Of a stretch of DNA of 64,000 bases, positions 33,801 to 41,626 are shown one piece after another. The first letter of the stretch is position 1; each line of letters starts with the position of its first letter. The DNA comes from Kordia algicida. GTDB lineage: Bacteria > Bacteroidota > Bacteroidia > Flavobacteriales > Flavobacteriaceae. The stretch lies in the NCBI RefSeq assembly GCF_051013375.1, contig NZ_CP142125.1. The stretch is one strand, 5' to 3'. The position numbers and the translations under genes are program-made. The notes under the pieces were generated by a model. That model ran no database searches and had not been told where the DNA came from. It worked only from the letters and a program-made list of their open reading frames with translations.

Positions 33801-33943
33801 TTTGGGCGTTCCCACAAATGTTCACTAAGGTTCTCGAAGTGAACATTTGCGGTCGCTATGTCGCAAGTCGCTTTTTGTTCGTCATGCTGAACTTGATTCA
33901 GCATCTCACAAAAGAGCTCCAACAATTGCTCCAGCGCTAACGC
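33801..33943. repeat. TTTGGGCGTT...CTAACGC element, copy B
   Basis: Starts TTTGGGCGTTCCC five bases after the paaJ stop and ends CAGCGCTAACGC. Inside are an 11-bp perfect stem (33815-33825 with 33839-33849) and an ATGCTGAA/TTCAGCAT hairpin (33884-33904). Confidence 0.7.
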
Positions 33944-34126
33944 AAATTTCAAAGGAAAACGGGAAACTCAAAAAAAACTAAAGGTATTCGATGTTAGTAT
34001 TGAGTATTGAGAAGTTTCAAAGTAAAATTTGAATCAATTCAAAATAAAAAATAATCAAGAAAAGTTTAGACGTTTATTAAGTTTAAGAGTTTATACTTTG
34101 AAACAAAATATAGAAAAAACAACTTA
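33944..34126. other. non-coding gap before paaZ
   Basis: AT-rich, with a TTAGTATTGAGTATTGAGAAG stretch near 33990 like the arms at 45081, and no ORF. With copy B and the microsatellite it makes a 438-bp gap between paaJ and paaZ, so paaZ may have its own promoter. Confidence 0.5.
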
Positions 34127-34175
34127 GCCAAAAGCCAAAAGCCAAAAGCCAAAAGCCAAAAGCCAAAAGCCAAAA
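34127..34175. repeat. (GCCAAAA)7 microsatellite before paaZ
   Basis: Seven exact heptamers, followed by AACAAAAAACAAAG. It lies 58 bp upstream of the paaZ ATG, within the likely promoter or leader. Confidence 0.95.
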
Positions 34176-34233
34176 AACAAAAAACAAAGGATAGCGACCA
34201 ACACATAACCAACAACACACAACAAAATAAAAT

Positions 34234-36726
34234 ATGACCTTACAAAGCTACATCAACGGACAATGGACGCAAGGAACAGGAGAAGGTTCTCCAATGTTTG
34301 ATGCCGTCACAGGAGAAACCATCGGATTTGCAACCACAGAAGGACTCGATATTCCTGCAGCATTGCAATACGGAAGAACCAAAGGAGGCGAAAAACTTCG
34401 AAAAATGACCTTTCAAGAGCGTGGAAACATGCTCAAAAAATTAGCCTTGTATCTCAACAAACGGAAAGAACAATTCTACGATATCAGTTACAAAACAGGT
34501 GCAACACGTGTAGACAGTTGGATTGATATCGAAGGTGGATTCGGAAACCTATTCGCAAATGCTTCACTTCGTAAACTCTTTCCAAACCAACCATTTCACG
34601 TAGAAGGCGATCCAATCGATTTATCTCGTGGCGGACGTTTCATGGCACATCACATTCTCGTACCAAAACGTGGAGTAGCTGTACACATCAATGCATTTAA
34701 CTTCCCAGTTTGGGGAATGTTAGAAAAATGTGCCGTAAACTGGATGGCAGGAATGGCAGCAGTCGTATTGCCAGCTCCACAAACGGCATATCTTACAGAA
34801 GCGGTTGTAAGAGTTATTGTAGATTCAGGAATCTTGCCAGAAGGTGCTTTGCAATTATTAAGCGGAATGACAAAATCAATCCTAGATACCGTAGAATCAC
34901 AAGATGTAGTTACGTTTACAGGTTCTGCGCATACAGGAAGAATCCTAAAAGCACATCCGCGATTAACGCAAGAAGCAGTTCCTTTTACGATGGAAGCTGA
35001 TTCACTAAACTGTTCTGTTTTAGGAGAAGATGCCGTACCAGGAACACCAGAATTTGATTTATTCATCAAAGAAGTTCGAAAAGAAATGACCGTAAAAACA
35101 GGTCAAAAATGTACTGCAATCCGAAGAATCATTGTTCCAGAAAACTTAGTTGAAGATGTACAAATAGCTCTTGGGAAACAACTCAGTAAAGTTACGATTG
35201 GTGATCCTAGATTAAAAGAAGTTCGCATGGGCGCACTCATCAACAAAACGCAAGTACAATCAGTAAAAGATCAAGTTTCTAAATTGGCAAAAACTGCTGA
35301 TATCGTTTACGGAACATTGGATAACATCGATGCTGTTGGTGCTGATGGTGAAAAAGGAGCATTTCTAAGTCCAATATTACTCAGAGAAAACAATCCATTC
35401 AAAAATACAAACGTTCACGAAATAGAAGCTTTCGGACCCGTAAGTACCATCATGCCATACAAAAACATGGACGAAGCTATTGAATTGGCACAAATGGGGA
35501 AAGGTTCATTAGTATCATCAATCTTTACAAATGACGATACAAAAGCAAGAGAATATGTTGTAGGAGCAGCATCACATCACGGAAGAATCTTAGTCGGAAA
35601 TCGTGATATGGCAAAACAAAGTACAGGTCACGGTTCACCATTGCCATTATTAGTGCATGGTGGTCCAGGACGTGCTGGTGGTGGAGAAGAAATGGGCGGA
35701 ATGCGTGGCATCAAACATTACATGCAGCGTTGTGCCATTCAAGGTTCGCCAACTACACTAACGGAAGTTACAGGAATCTATCAGGCGAATGCTAAATACA
35801 AGGAAACACCAAAACATCCATTTGCATACCATTGGGAAGACATCGAAGCGGGAATGTCTTTGAAAACTCACAAACGCACGATTACAGATACGGATATCAT
35901 CAACTTTGGAAACTTAACTTGGGATCATTTCTATGCGCATACCGATATTACTTCGCTTGACGGAAGTATTTTTGAAAAACGTACGGCGCATGGTTACTTT
36001 ATCATTTCTGCGGCAGCGGGATTATTCGTCTATCCAAACAAAGGTCCAGTAGCGGCAAATTATGGTTTAGAAGAATGTCGTTTCTTACGCCCAATCTATC
36101 ACAACGATACCGTATACGTACGATTGACGTGTAAAGAAAAAGTAGACAGAGATTCACGCGGAAAAGAATTACCTAGCGGAATTGTAAAATGGTTTGTGGA
36201 AGTTTTCGACCAAGAAGATGAATTGGTAGCAATTGCGACAATTTTGACGATGGTTCAAAAGAAAAATCCGTTTAAAACGATTAACAAAACTACCATCCAA
36301 AATTATCTAGGAAAACTAACAGAAGATACTAAACCAGCTTGGGGAACAATGTCACCACAACAAATGGTAGAACATTTGGAATACACGTTGAAAGTTGCTT
36401 CTGGAGAAATTCAAGATTTTGAAATTGAAACGCCTGAAAAATATTTAGAAAAAGTACACGATAGTTTGTATACGCATGATAAAATGCCAAGAAACTTTGA
36501 CGCACCAAAACTATTAGAAAAATTAATAACGGAATCGCGTTACGAAAATCTAGCAGAAGCCAAAGCGAAATTATTAGAAGCGTATGATGCATTCGAATTG
36601 TACTTCAAAGAAAACCCAGAAGCAACCACTAAAAATGCAGTTTTTGGACATTTGGATAAATTTGAGTGGAATTTGATGAATACGAAGCACTTTAATCATC
36701 ACTTTGAACAATTCGGCTTATTATAG
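34234..36726 (+). CDS. paaZ: ring-opening bifunctional enzyme PaaZ with extra C-terminal domain
   Basis: Opens the oxepin-CoA ring and oxidises the resulting aldehyde. The aldehyde dehydrogenase domain (about 1-510) has the catalytic Glu254 and Cys293 (GQKC). The MaoC-like hydrolase domain (about 530-675) has HTDITSLDGSIFEKRTAHGYF with its Asp and His. Ordinary PaaZ ends near 685. Here a further 150 residues follow (WGTMSPQQMVEHLEYTLKV ... FNHHFEQFGLL), which look like a DinB/DUF1569 helical bundle. The stop lies in a perfect 17-bp inverted repeat. Confidence 0.93.
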   Translation: MTLQSYINGQWTQGTGEGSPMFDAVTGETIGFATTEGLDIPAALQYGRTKGGEKLRKMTFQERGNMLKKLALYLNKRKEQFYDISYKTGATRVDSWIDIEGGFGNLFANASLRKLFPNQPFHVEGDPIDLSRGGRFMAHHILVPKRGVAVHINAFNFPVWGMLEKCAVNWMAGMAAVVLPAPQTAYLTEAVVRVIVDSGILPEGALQLLSGMTKSILDTVESQDVVTFTGSAHTGRILKAHPRLTQEAVPFTMEADSLNCSVLGEDAVPGTPEFDLFIKEVRKEMTVKTGQKCTAIRRIIVPENLVEDVQIALGKQLSKVTIGDPRLKEVRMGALINKTQVQSVKDQVSKLAKTADIVYGTLDNIDAVGADGEKGAFLSPILLRENNPFKNTNVHEIEAFGPVSTIMPYKNMDEAIELAQMGKGSLVSSIFTNDDTKAREYVVGAASHHGRILVGNRDMAKQSTGHGSPLPLLVHGGPGRAGGGEEMGGMRGIKHYMQRCAIQGSPTTLTEVTGIYQANAKYKETPKHPFAYHWEDIEAGMSLKTHKRTITDTDIINFGNLTWDHFYAHTDITSLDGSIFEKRTAHGYFIISAAAGLFVYPNKGPVAANYGLEECRFLRPIYHNDTVYVRLTCKEKVDRDSRGKELPSGIVKWFVEVFDQEDELVAIATILTMVQKKNPFKTINKTTIQNYLGKLTEDTKPAWGTMSPQQMVEHLEYTLKVASGEIQDFEIETPEKYLEKVHDSLYTHDKMPRNFDAPKLLEKLITESRYENLAEAKAKLLEAYDAFELYFKENPEATTKNAVFGHLDKFEWNLMNTKHFNHHFEQFGLL

Positions 36727-36741
36727 CCGAATTGTTCAAAG
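36702..36741. repeat. perfect 17-bp inverted repeat across the paaZ stop
   Basis: Left arm 36702-36718 encodes the last paaZ residues. Right arm 36725-36741 is its exact reverse complement; the loop is TATTAT and contains the first base of the stop codon. A GAAA-loop hairpin abuts directly, as at the paaC end. Confidence 0.9.
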
Positions 36742-36759
36742 CTCCCGAGAAATCGGGAG
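36742..36759. repeat. GAAA/TTTC-loop hairpin (reverse orientation)
   Basis: CTCCCGA-GAAA-TCGGGAG. The outer pair differs from the other copies on both arms (C-G instead of T-A). A degenerate copy follows 40 bp later (about 36782, TTCCAAGAAATCGAGAATC). Confidence 0.75.
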
Positions 36760-36872
36760 TCTAAAAATGAAAAGAGAATTATTCCAAGAAATCGAGAATC
36801 TAAAAAGTAAGAGAAACATTTTTACGAAAGCGAAAAAACTAAAAAATAAATCAAGAAATTGGAAACTCACTA

Positions 36873-37149
36873 GGTATACATCATCACCAACAAACCGAAC
36901 GGTGTTTTGTATATAGGAGTGACCAAAGATTTAAAAAGAAGAATTAGGCAACATAAAAACAAAGTACATCCAACTACATTTTCAGCAAGATACAATTTGA
37001 ATAAATTAGTGTATTTTGAAAAATATAATAGTAAAGACGAAGCACTTTTAAGAGAAAAGCGAATGAAGAAATGGAATCGTGATCGGAAAGTTGAACTGAT
37101 AGAAAAAGAAAACCCTACTTGGGAAGATTTAGTAGGTAAAATAAAATAG
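36873..37149 (+). pseudogene. GIY-YIG nuclease gene, frameshifted and start-less
   Basis: UvrC-like single-domain GIY-YIG protein. The first half of the motif (V-Y-I-I-T-N-K-P-N) is encoded at 36873-36899. One extra G at 36900 (GGG instead of GG) shifts the frame, and the rest (GVLYIGVTKDLKRRIRQHK... to the stop at 37147-37149) continues from 36901. A TAG lies directly before the first part and no start codon remains. Only an 80-residue fragment with a TTG start could be made. A sequencing error could explain the shift but not the missing start. Confidence 0.75.
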
Positions 37150-37173
37150 AATTAAGTATAACCATTAAAAAGA

Positions 37174-37191
37174 TTCCCGCTTTCGCGGGAA
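37174..37191. repeat. TTTC-loop hairpin before the paaF-like gene
   Basis: TTCCCGC-TTTC-GCGGGAA, a perfect stem. GGG ends 8 nt before the ATG at 37198 (spacer AAATGAAT). Confidence 0.8.
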
Positions 37192-37197
37192 ATGAAT

Positions 37198-37950
37198 ATG
37201 ACTGATCCATACGTAAAACAAAACATAGAAAACGGTGTAGCAACCATCGAATTTTTTCATCCAGCACACAACTCGTTGCCAGGAGACATATTAGCCAAAT
37301 TGGCACAAACTATTACCGATGCAGGAACGAATGACGACATCAAAGTAATCGTTCTAAAAAGTGGACGCGATCGAACGTTCTGTGCAGGCGCAAGTTTTAA
37401 AGAACTCATCAACATCAATGACGCAGAAACAGGAAGAATCTTCTTTTCAGGATTTGCCAACGTCATCAACGCCATGCGTAAATGTCCAAAGTTTATCATC
37501 GGACGTGTACAAGGAAAAACTGTTGGCGGCGGCGTCGGATTGGCGTCTGCGGTAGATTATTGCATGGCTTCCAAATTTGCTTCCATCAAACTAAGTGAAC
37601 TCAACGTGGGAATCGGACCTTTTGTGGTTGGACCAGCCGTAGAACGTAAACTTGGTTTAAGCGGAATGTCGCAAATTGCCATTGACGCGAATAGTTTTTA
37701 CGATGCAGAATGGGCGAGAAGCAAAGGTTTGTACATGAAAGTTTACGATTCAAATGAAGAACTTGATGAAGCTGTTGCCGCTTTTGCAAATCATTTGTGT
37801 ACCTACAATCCAGAAGCAATGGCAGAAATGAAAAAAGCATTTTGGGCAGGAACGGAAGATTGGGACAATTTATTAGCAGAACGTGCAGCAATTTCAGGAA
37901 GATTAGTGCTTTCTGACTTTACAAAGGAAACGTTGAAACGATTTGCGTAA
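37198..37950 (+). CDS. paaF: enoyl-CoA hydratase/isomerase, probable PaaF
   Basis: Crotonase-fold protein of 250 residues, probably hydrating 2,3-dehydroadipyl-CoA in the lower phenylacetate pathway. Motifs: GRDRTFCAGASFKEL (about 58-72), VQGKTVGGGVGLASAVDYCMA (about 102-122), and LSELNVGIGPFVVGPAVE. I choose the ATG at 37198 rather than one at 37192, because the preceding hairpin repeat aligns with those of paaB and paaC only with this start. PaaF is inferred from position; an isomerase role is possible. Confidence 0.82.
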   Translation: MTDPYVKQNIENGVATIEFFHPAHNSLPGDILAKLAQTITDAGTNDDIKVIVLKSGRDRTFCAGASFKELININDAETGRIFFSGFANVINAMRKCPKFIIGRVQGKTVGGGVGLASAVDYCMASKFASIKLSELNVGIGPFVVGPAVERKLGLSGMSQIAIDANSFYDAEWARSKGLYMKVYDSNEELDEAVAAFANHLCTYNPEAMAEMKKAFWAGTEDWDNLLAERAAISGRLVLSDFTKETLKRFA

Positions 37951-37953
37951 TAA

Positions 37954-38052
37954 GATATTAGTATTTAGTAGTGCGGATTGAGATAAAATATTGACTGTCA
38001 TTCCGCACTTGATGCAGAATCTATTTTTCTCAATTCTCAATACTAACCTCTC
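37954..38052. repeat. ORF-less inverted-flank pair with internal dispersed repeat
   Basis: GATATTAGTATTTAGTAG...GATTGAGATAAAA (37954-37990) is imperfectly mirrored by TTTTTCTCAATTCTCAATACTAACC (38024-38048). Between them is TGTCATTCCGCACTTGATGCAGAATC, a common flavobacterial dispersed repeat. There is no ORF. Confidence 0.5.
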
Positions 38053-38078
38053 AAAACTAAAAATAATAATTTAAAAGA

Positions 38079-38096
38079 TTCCCGCTTTCACGGGAA
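38079..38096. repeat. TTTC-loop hairpin before paaY
   Basis: TTCCCGC-TTTC-ACGGGAA; the pair next to the loop is a C/A mismatch, otherwise as in the other copies. GGG ends 8 nt before the ATG at 38103. Confidence 0.75.
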
Positions 38097-38102
38097 ATGA
38101 AT

Positions 38103-38702
38103 ATGATTTACAAATTCAAAGGATACATACCAGTGGTGCACGAAAGTAGTTTTGTGCATCCGTTAGCGGCAGTGACAGGAAATGTGATAATTGGAAAAGA
38201 CTGTTACATTGGTCCAGGTGCGGCGATTCGTGGCGATTGGGGCGAAATTATCTTGGAAGATGGTGTAAATGTGCAGGAAAATTGTACCGTTCACATGTTT
38301 CCAGGGAAATCGATTGTATTAAAAGAAAGTGCGCATATTGGTCACGGCGCGATTATTCACGGAGCCAATATTGGCAGAAATGTCTTAGTCGGAATGAACA
38401 CCGTAATCATGGATGATGCAGAAATTGGAGACGAAAGTATTATTGGTGCCATGGCGTTTGTAAAAGCAAAAACCGTGATTCCAAAACGTAGTTTGGTGGT
38501 TGGAAATCCTGCGAAAGTCATTAAGCAAGTTAGTGACGAAATGATTGCTTGGAAAACCAAAGGAACACAGTTGTATCAGCAATTGCCAAAAGATTGTCAT
38601 GACACGTTGCGTGAAGTTGAACCGTTACGTGAAGTTCCAAAAGAGCGCCCTACGCAGGAAGCGTTTTATGATACGTTGCGTGATTTTATGGAGAAAAAAT
38701 AG
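38103..38702 (+). CDS. paaY: PaaY, gamma-carbonic-anhydrase-fold protein
   Basis: Left-handed beta-helix protein of 199 residues, implicated as a thioesterase relieving CoA sequestration in phenylacetate breakdown. Hexapeptide repeats run over about 15-140 (VIIGKDCYIGPGAAIRGDWGEI, AHIGHGAIIHGANIGRNVLVGMNTV). Metal-ligand His in HIGHGAIIHGA and NCTVHMFPG are present. The ATG at 38103 matches the hairpin spacing of the other paa genes. It is the last gene of the catabolon and is convergent with a lipoprotein gene 2 bp away. Confidence 0.9.
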   Translation: MIYKFKGYIPVVHESSFVHPLAAVTGNVIIGKDCYIGPGAAIRGDWGEIILEDGVNVQENCTVHMFPGKSIVLKESAHIGHGAIIHGANIGRNVLVGMNTVIMDDAEIGDESIIGAMAFVKAKTVIPKRSLVVGNPAKVIKQVSDEMIAWKTKGTQLYQQLPKDCHDTLREVEPLREVPKERPTQEAFYDTLRDFMEKK

Positions 38703-38704
38703 GG

Positions 38705-39205
38705 TTACTCAGTTTTTGTTACTTCATCATATTTTAATTCGATAATTTTCTTTCTTTTCCTTTTTTGATATTCGACAATCACGAAATTTGGATTTAAGCC
38801 TATAATTCTTCCTTCAAGGATATCTTTCTTAATCTTAAAAACAACGTTATCTCCAATTTTAAGTTCAATCTTTGCATTGGCATTTGTCGTAACGTTAACA
38901 TTGGTTTGTTGAATACCCCAAACATCACCAATTACTTTTACTTTAGCGCCATTATTTTTTACATAAATTTTGGCGTTTCTTAAAAACTCTCCTTCATATT
39001 CTTTGGTAAGATTATCAACCGCTTGCTCTAATGCATCATCATTTTTGGACTTTGCGATTGCTTCTACATCTCTTTTTAATAAAACGTATTTTTCGCTATC
39101 ATCTAAATTTCGATTACTGATTCCTGTTAAATCTCCAATTCTTACATACGATCCGCAAGAAGTTAAGATAATAGATATTGCTACTAAGAAGAATGCTTTT
39201 TTCAT
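38705..39205 (-). CDS. lipoprotein of unknown function
   Basis: Protein of 166 residues with a lipoprotein signal ending ILTSCGSY (Cys near 17). The mature part has a helical stretch (about 35-75) and then a beta-rich end with Lys-rich strands (YQKRKRKKIIELKYDEVTK). I recognise no family. It is convergent with paaY, separated by two bases, so it needs its own promoter upstream of 39205. Confidence 0.8.
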   Translation of the reverse strand: MKKAFFLVAISIILTSCGSYVRIGDLTGISNRNLDDSEKYVLLKRDVEAIAKSKNDDALEQAVDNLTKEYEGEFLRNAKIYVKNNGAKVKVIGDVWGIQQTNVNVTTNANAKIELKIGDNVVFKIKKDILEGRIIGLNPNFVIVEYQKRKRKKIIELKYDEVTKTE

Positions 39206-39310
39206 AATTTTTACAATTGGTTAATTCGCATGTAAAAGTATTTTAATGAAATAAGATATAATTACGGTTTCCCGTATGTTGGTAAAAAATAGTTTTGAGT
39301 TTGGAGTTTT

Positions 39311-40132
39311 TTAATAAAAAGTATAGGAATATCTCGTTGTTGAAACACGTCTGCCTCGAAAAAATATTTCTGTTTTTTCAAGTAAATCATTCGATTTATA
39401 AAAATTCTTAAATAAATAATGATCGTCCATACTTTCGCATGGATCACTGAAATAGTCATACTTTTCATTAATTCTACCTTTTTCGTCGTAGCTTATGTTT
39501 GTTAAAAAGTAGGTGATAGGTTTTTTATATTGAGCATATTCTGTATTCCAGAATTCAAGTCTACTTTTGTCAAATTCTCTACGTTCTACCAATCTACAAA
39601 AAGTATCGTACTCATACAAAATTGTATTTTCGACTTTATAATCTTTGTAATGAACTTCTTTGATTAAATTATCAAGAGCATCATATTCATAGGTTTTATA
39701 AGTTTCACTCTAAATACCTTCTTTATCAAGTGTTACAGATTTTATGAGGCGATTCTTTTCATCATAAAAATTTTGAAATTTATTGGCATAATCTGATATG
39801 ATATTATCATGCTTATCATACGTAGTTTTCATGATGTGAACGTCCGTTGAATCGTATTTACTTTTTCGTATCATTGCAACTTTTCTGTCTTTTTTGTCAT
39901 ATTCATATTCAAAAAAAGATCCTATTCGCTTCCAATTCCATATGATAGTATTACCATTTCTATCGTACGTCGTAGTGGTGGTATTACAACCTTCGTTAGA
40001 ATTGTTATCAAAGTCTTTTTCCGTAATTGTTTTAACTTTATTGTTCGTTATAGTTTCCTTAGTGATGGAGGACTGTGCATTTGAAAGAAAAAAAGAAAAA
40101 ACCGCAATAAATAAAGCGTAGTAATTTTTCAT
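39311..40132 (-). pseudogene. secreted RHS/YD-like protein gene with in-frame stop
   Basis: A signal peptide (ending LSNAQ) and repeated YEYDKKDR/YDRNGN-type motifs, weakly like YD repeats, form the first 140 residues. A TAG at 39710-39712 then stops translation. The same frame continues open for another 132 codons (30 unassigned codons with TYEYDALDNLIKE, then YEYDTFCRLVERRE to the stop at 39311). One nonsense change, for example CAG to TAG, explains it. The intact product would be about 273 residues. Function unknown. Confidence 0.75.
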
Positions 40133-40143
40133 AAAAAGTTGTG

Positions 40144-41097
40144 TTAAACGTCCAACATCCGCAACACCGCTTTTTCATAAATCATTTTCACACGATCGTA
40201 TTCCTGCGGATTGCTATTTAAGAAATGCTCAATCATTACGCCAGAATTGATTTCCAATACATAAAATTCTCCCAAAGTTGTTTCAATGATATCTACAGAG
40301 CAAAACCGAATGTTAATGGCATTTGCAGCTTTTACAGCAAGTGTTGAAATTTTTTTATTTTGAATGATTTCTGCCTGAGCGCCTTCACCCAAATTACTTT
40401 TCCAATTGACTTCTATAAGTTCTCCTTTCGGTGGAATGTCACTAAAATTACGCGTTGTTTTTTCAGCAAAAGAAGTAATGACATTGTTTAAAGTTTCGCC
40501 TGAAAACTTAGTTTGGAGCAATTCCAATATCGTTTTTGAACCATCAGCTTGCACAAAAGGAATATTTTTCTGATATAATAATTCAACTTCGCCATCTAAA
40601 ATAACAGCACGATATTCTTTCTTGATATCATAAAAAGGCGACAAACAAATGCTTCTATGTTTCGAAAAAAGTGTGTGGATTGCTTGTTCAAGTTGTATTA
40701 CAGAATTTACCATAAATACACCATTTCCGCCAGTTCCATTCACAGGTTTGCACACAATTTGCTGATTGTTCTCGTGAAAAAACTTCAAGATATCTTGCCA
40801 ATTTCCATGACTACCAACATACTTTTCCAAATCAGGATTTAAAAATAATTTATGTTGAACGGTTGCAATAGTTGCCGCTTCTAACAAGTCGGAAGCAGCA
40901 CTTTTATCGCCTGCAATCATTTTTGAAGTAGAAGAATTCAGCTCAAAATTATACCCGAAAATATGTTTATGGATTCCGTTTTTAGACAATTTCAAAATCC
41001 AATCAAAAGAAAAAGAAGTAATCTCAATAGTATGATCTTTTGCAATATCATATACGATTCGGACTAAATTTCGTTGGTTGTTGGGAATGGCGGACAT
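40144..41097 (-). CDS. ATP-grasp family protein
   Basis: Protein of 317 residues without a signal peptide. The ATP-grasp core is visible from about 95: IVCKPVNGTGGNGVFMV is the ATP-binding glycine-rich loop, EYRAVILDGEV the central strand, and FYVLEINSGVMIEHFL the metal-binding end. This resembles the RimK or YheC/D types that ligate amino acids or modify peptides. The N-terminus (about 1-90) is not a standard pre-ATP-grasp domain. No obvious substrate gene is adjacent. It lies 12 bp upstream of the broken gene on the same strand. Confidence 0.82.
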   Translation of the reverse strand: MSAIPNNQRNLVRIVYDIAKDHTIEITSFSFDWILKLSKNGIHKHIFGYNFELNSSTSKMIAGDKSAASDLLEAATIATVQHKLFLNPDLEKYVGSHGNWQDILKFFHENNQQIVCKPVNGTGGNGVFMVNSVIQLEQAIHTLFSKHRSICLSPFYDIKKEYRAVILDGEVELLYQKNIPFVQADGSKTILELLQTKFSGETLNNVITSFAEKTTRNFSDIPPKGELIEVNWKSNLGEGAQAEIIQNKKISTLAVKAANAINIRFCSVDIIETTLGEFYVLEINSGVMIEHFLNSNPQEYDRVKMIYEKAVLRMLDV

Positions 41098-41150
41098 TCA
41101 ATATGGTTTTAAAAATAAAGGTAATTTAAAGATTAATAAGCAACAATAAT

Positions 41151-41561
41151 TTATCGATAAAAATCGTCTTCATCCACCATCAAAGTGGTTAATTCTACGG
41201 TATGTCCGTCTAAGTCTTTGGTGTAAATAGAATGAAAATAATGATGATCTTGAAACGTATAATCTAATGCTAAACTCTCATAATGCTTTCGCACTTTTGT
41301 GAATGCTTCATTGCTCACTTGAAATGCAAAATGGTCTATCTTTACATTCTTGGAAGTTGGTGCTAATTCAGGATCACTCAAAGTTGCAGGAAACAAAGCA
41401 ATTCCTGTTTTCCCTGATAGCATGAAAATAGGAAATTCGCCCCATTTTGGAAGTTGATAGCGTTTCAAACCCAATACTTGCTCATACCAAGCCACAGAAG
41501 CGTTCATATCATTTACACGAATCGCAACATGATCTAAAAAATCCAATTTAAAATCTACCAT
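41151..41561 (-). CDS. VOC/glyoxalase-family protein
   Basis: Protein of 136 residues, a single vicinal-oxygen-chelate module pair. LDHVAIRVNDMNASVAWYEQVLGL is at about 9-32 and IDHFAFQVSNEAF near 75. Metal ligand candidates are His11, His76 and Glu in GHTVELTTL near 124. The family covers lyases and dioxygenases, and the substrate is unknown. It lies 66 bp downstream of the Lrp gene on the same strand. Confidence 0.9.
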   Translation of the reverse strand: MVDFKLDFLDHVAIRVNDMNASVAWYEQVLGLKRYQLPKWGEFPIFMLSGKTGIALFPATLSDPELAPTSKNVKIDHFAFQVSNEAFTKVRKHYESLALDYTFQDHHYFHSIYTKDLDGHTVELTTLMVDEDDFYR

Positions 41562-41626
41562 ATCAATTACAATATATTGTCATTCCTATCTATGCGGGAA
41601 TCCATTACGTTTTTTACGAAAAAAGA

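Noticed and set aside
36704..36916. 70-codon plus-strand ORF between paaZ and the GIY-YIG fragment
   Set aside because: It overlaps the paaZ end, runs through degenerate hairpin copies and reads the GIY-YIG region out of frame. Low-complexity Lys-rich composition.
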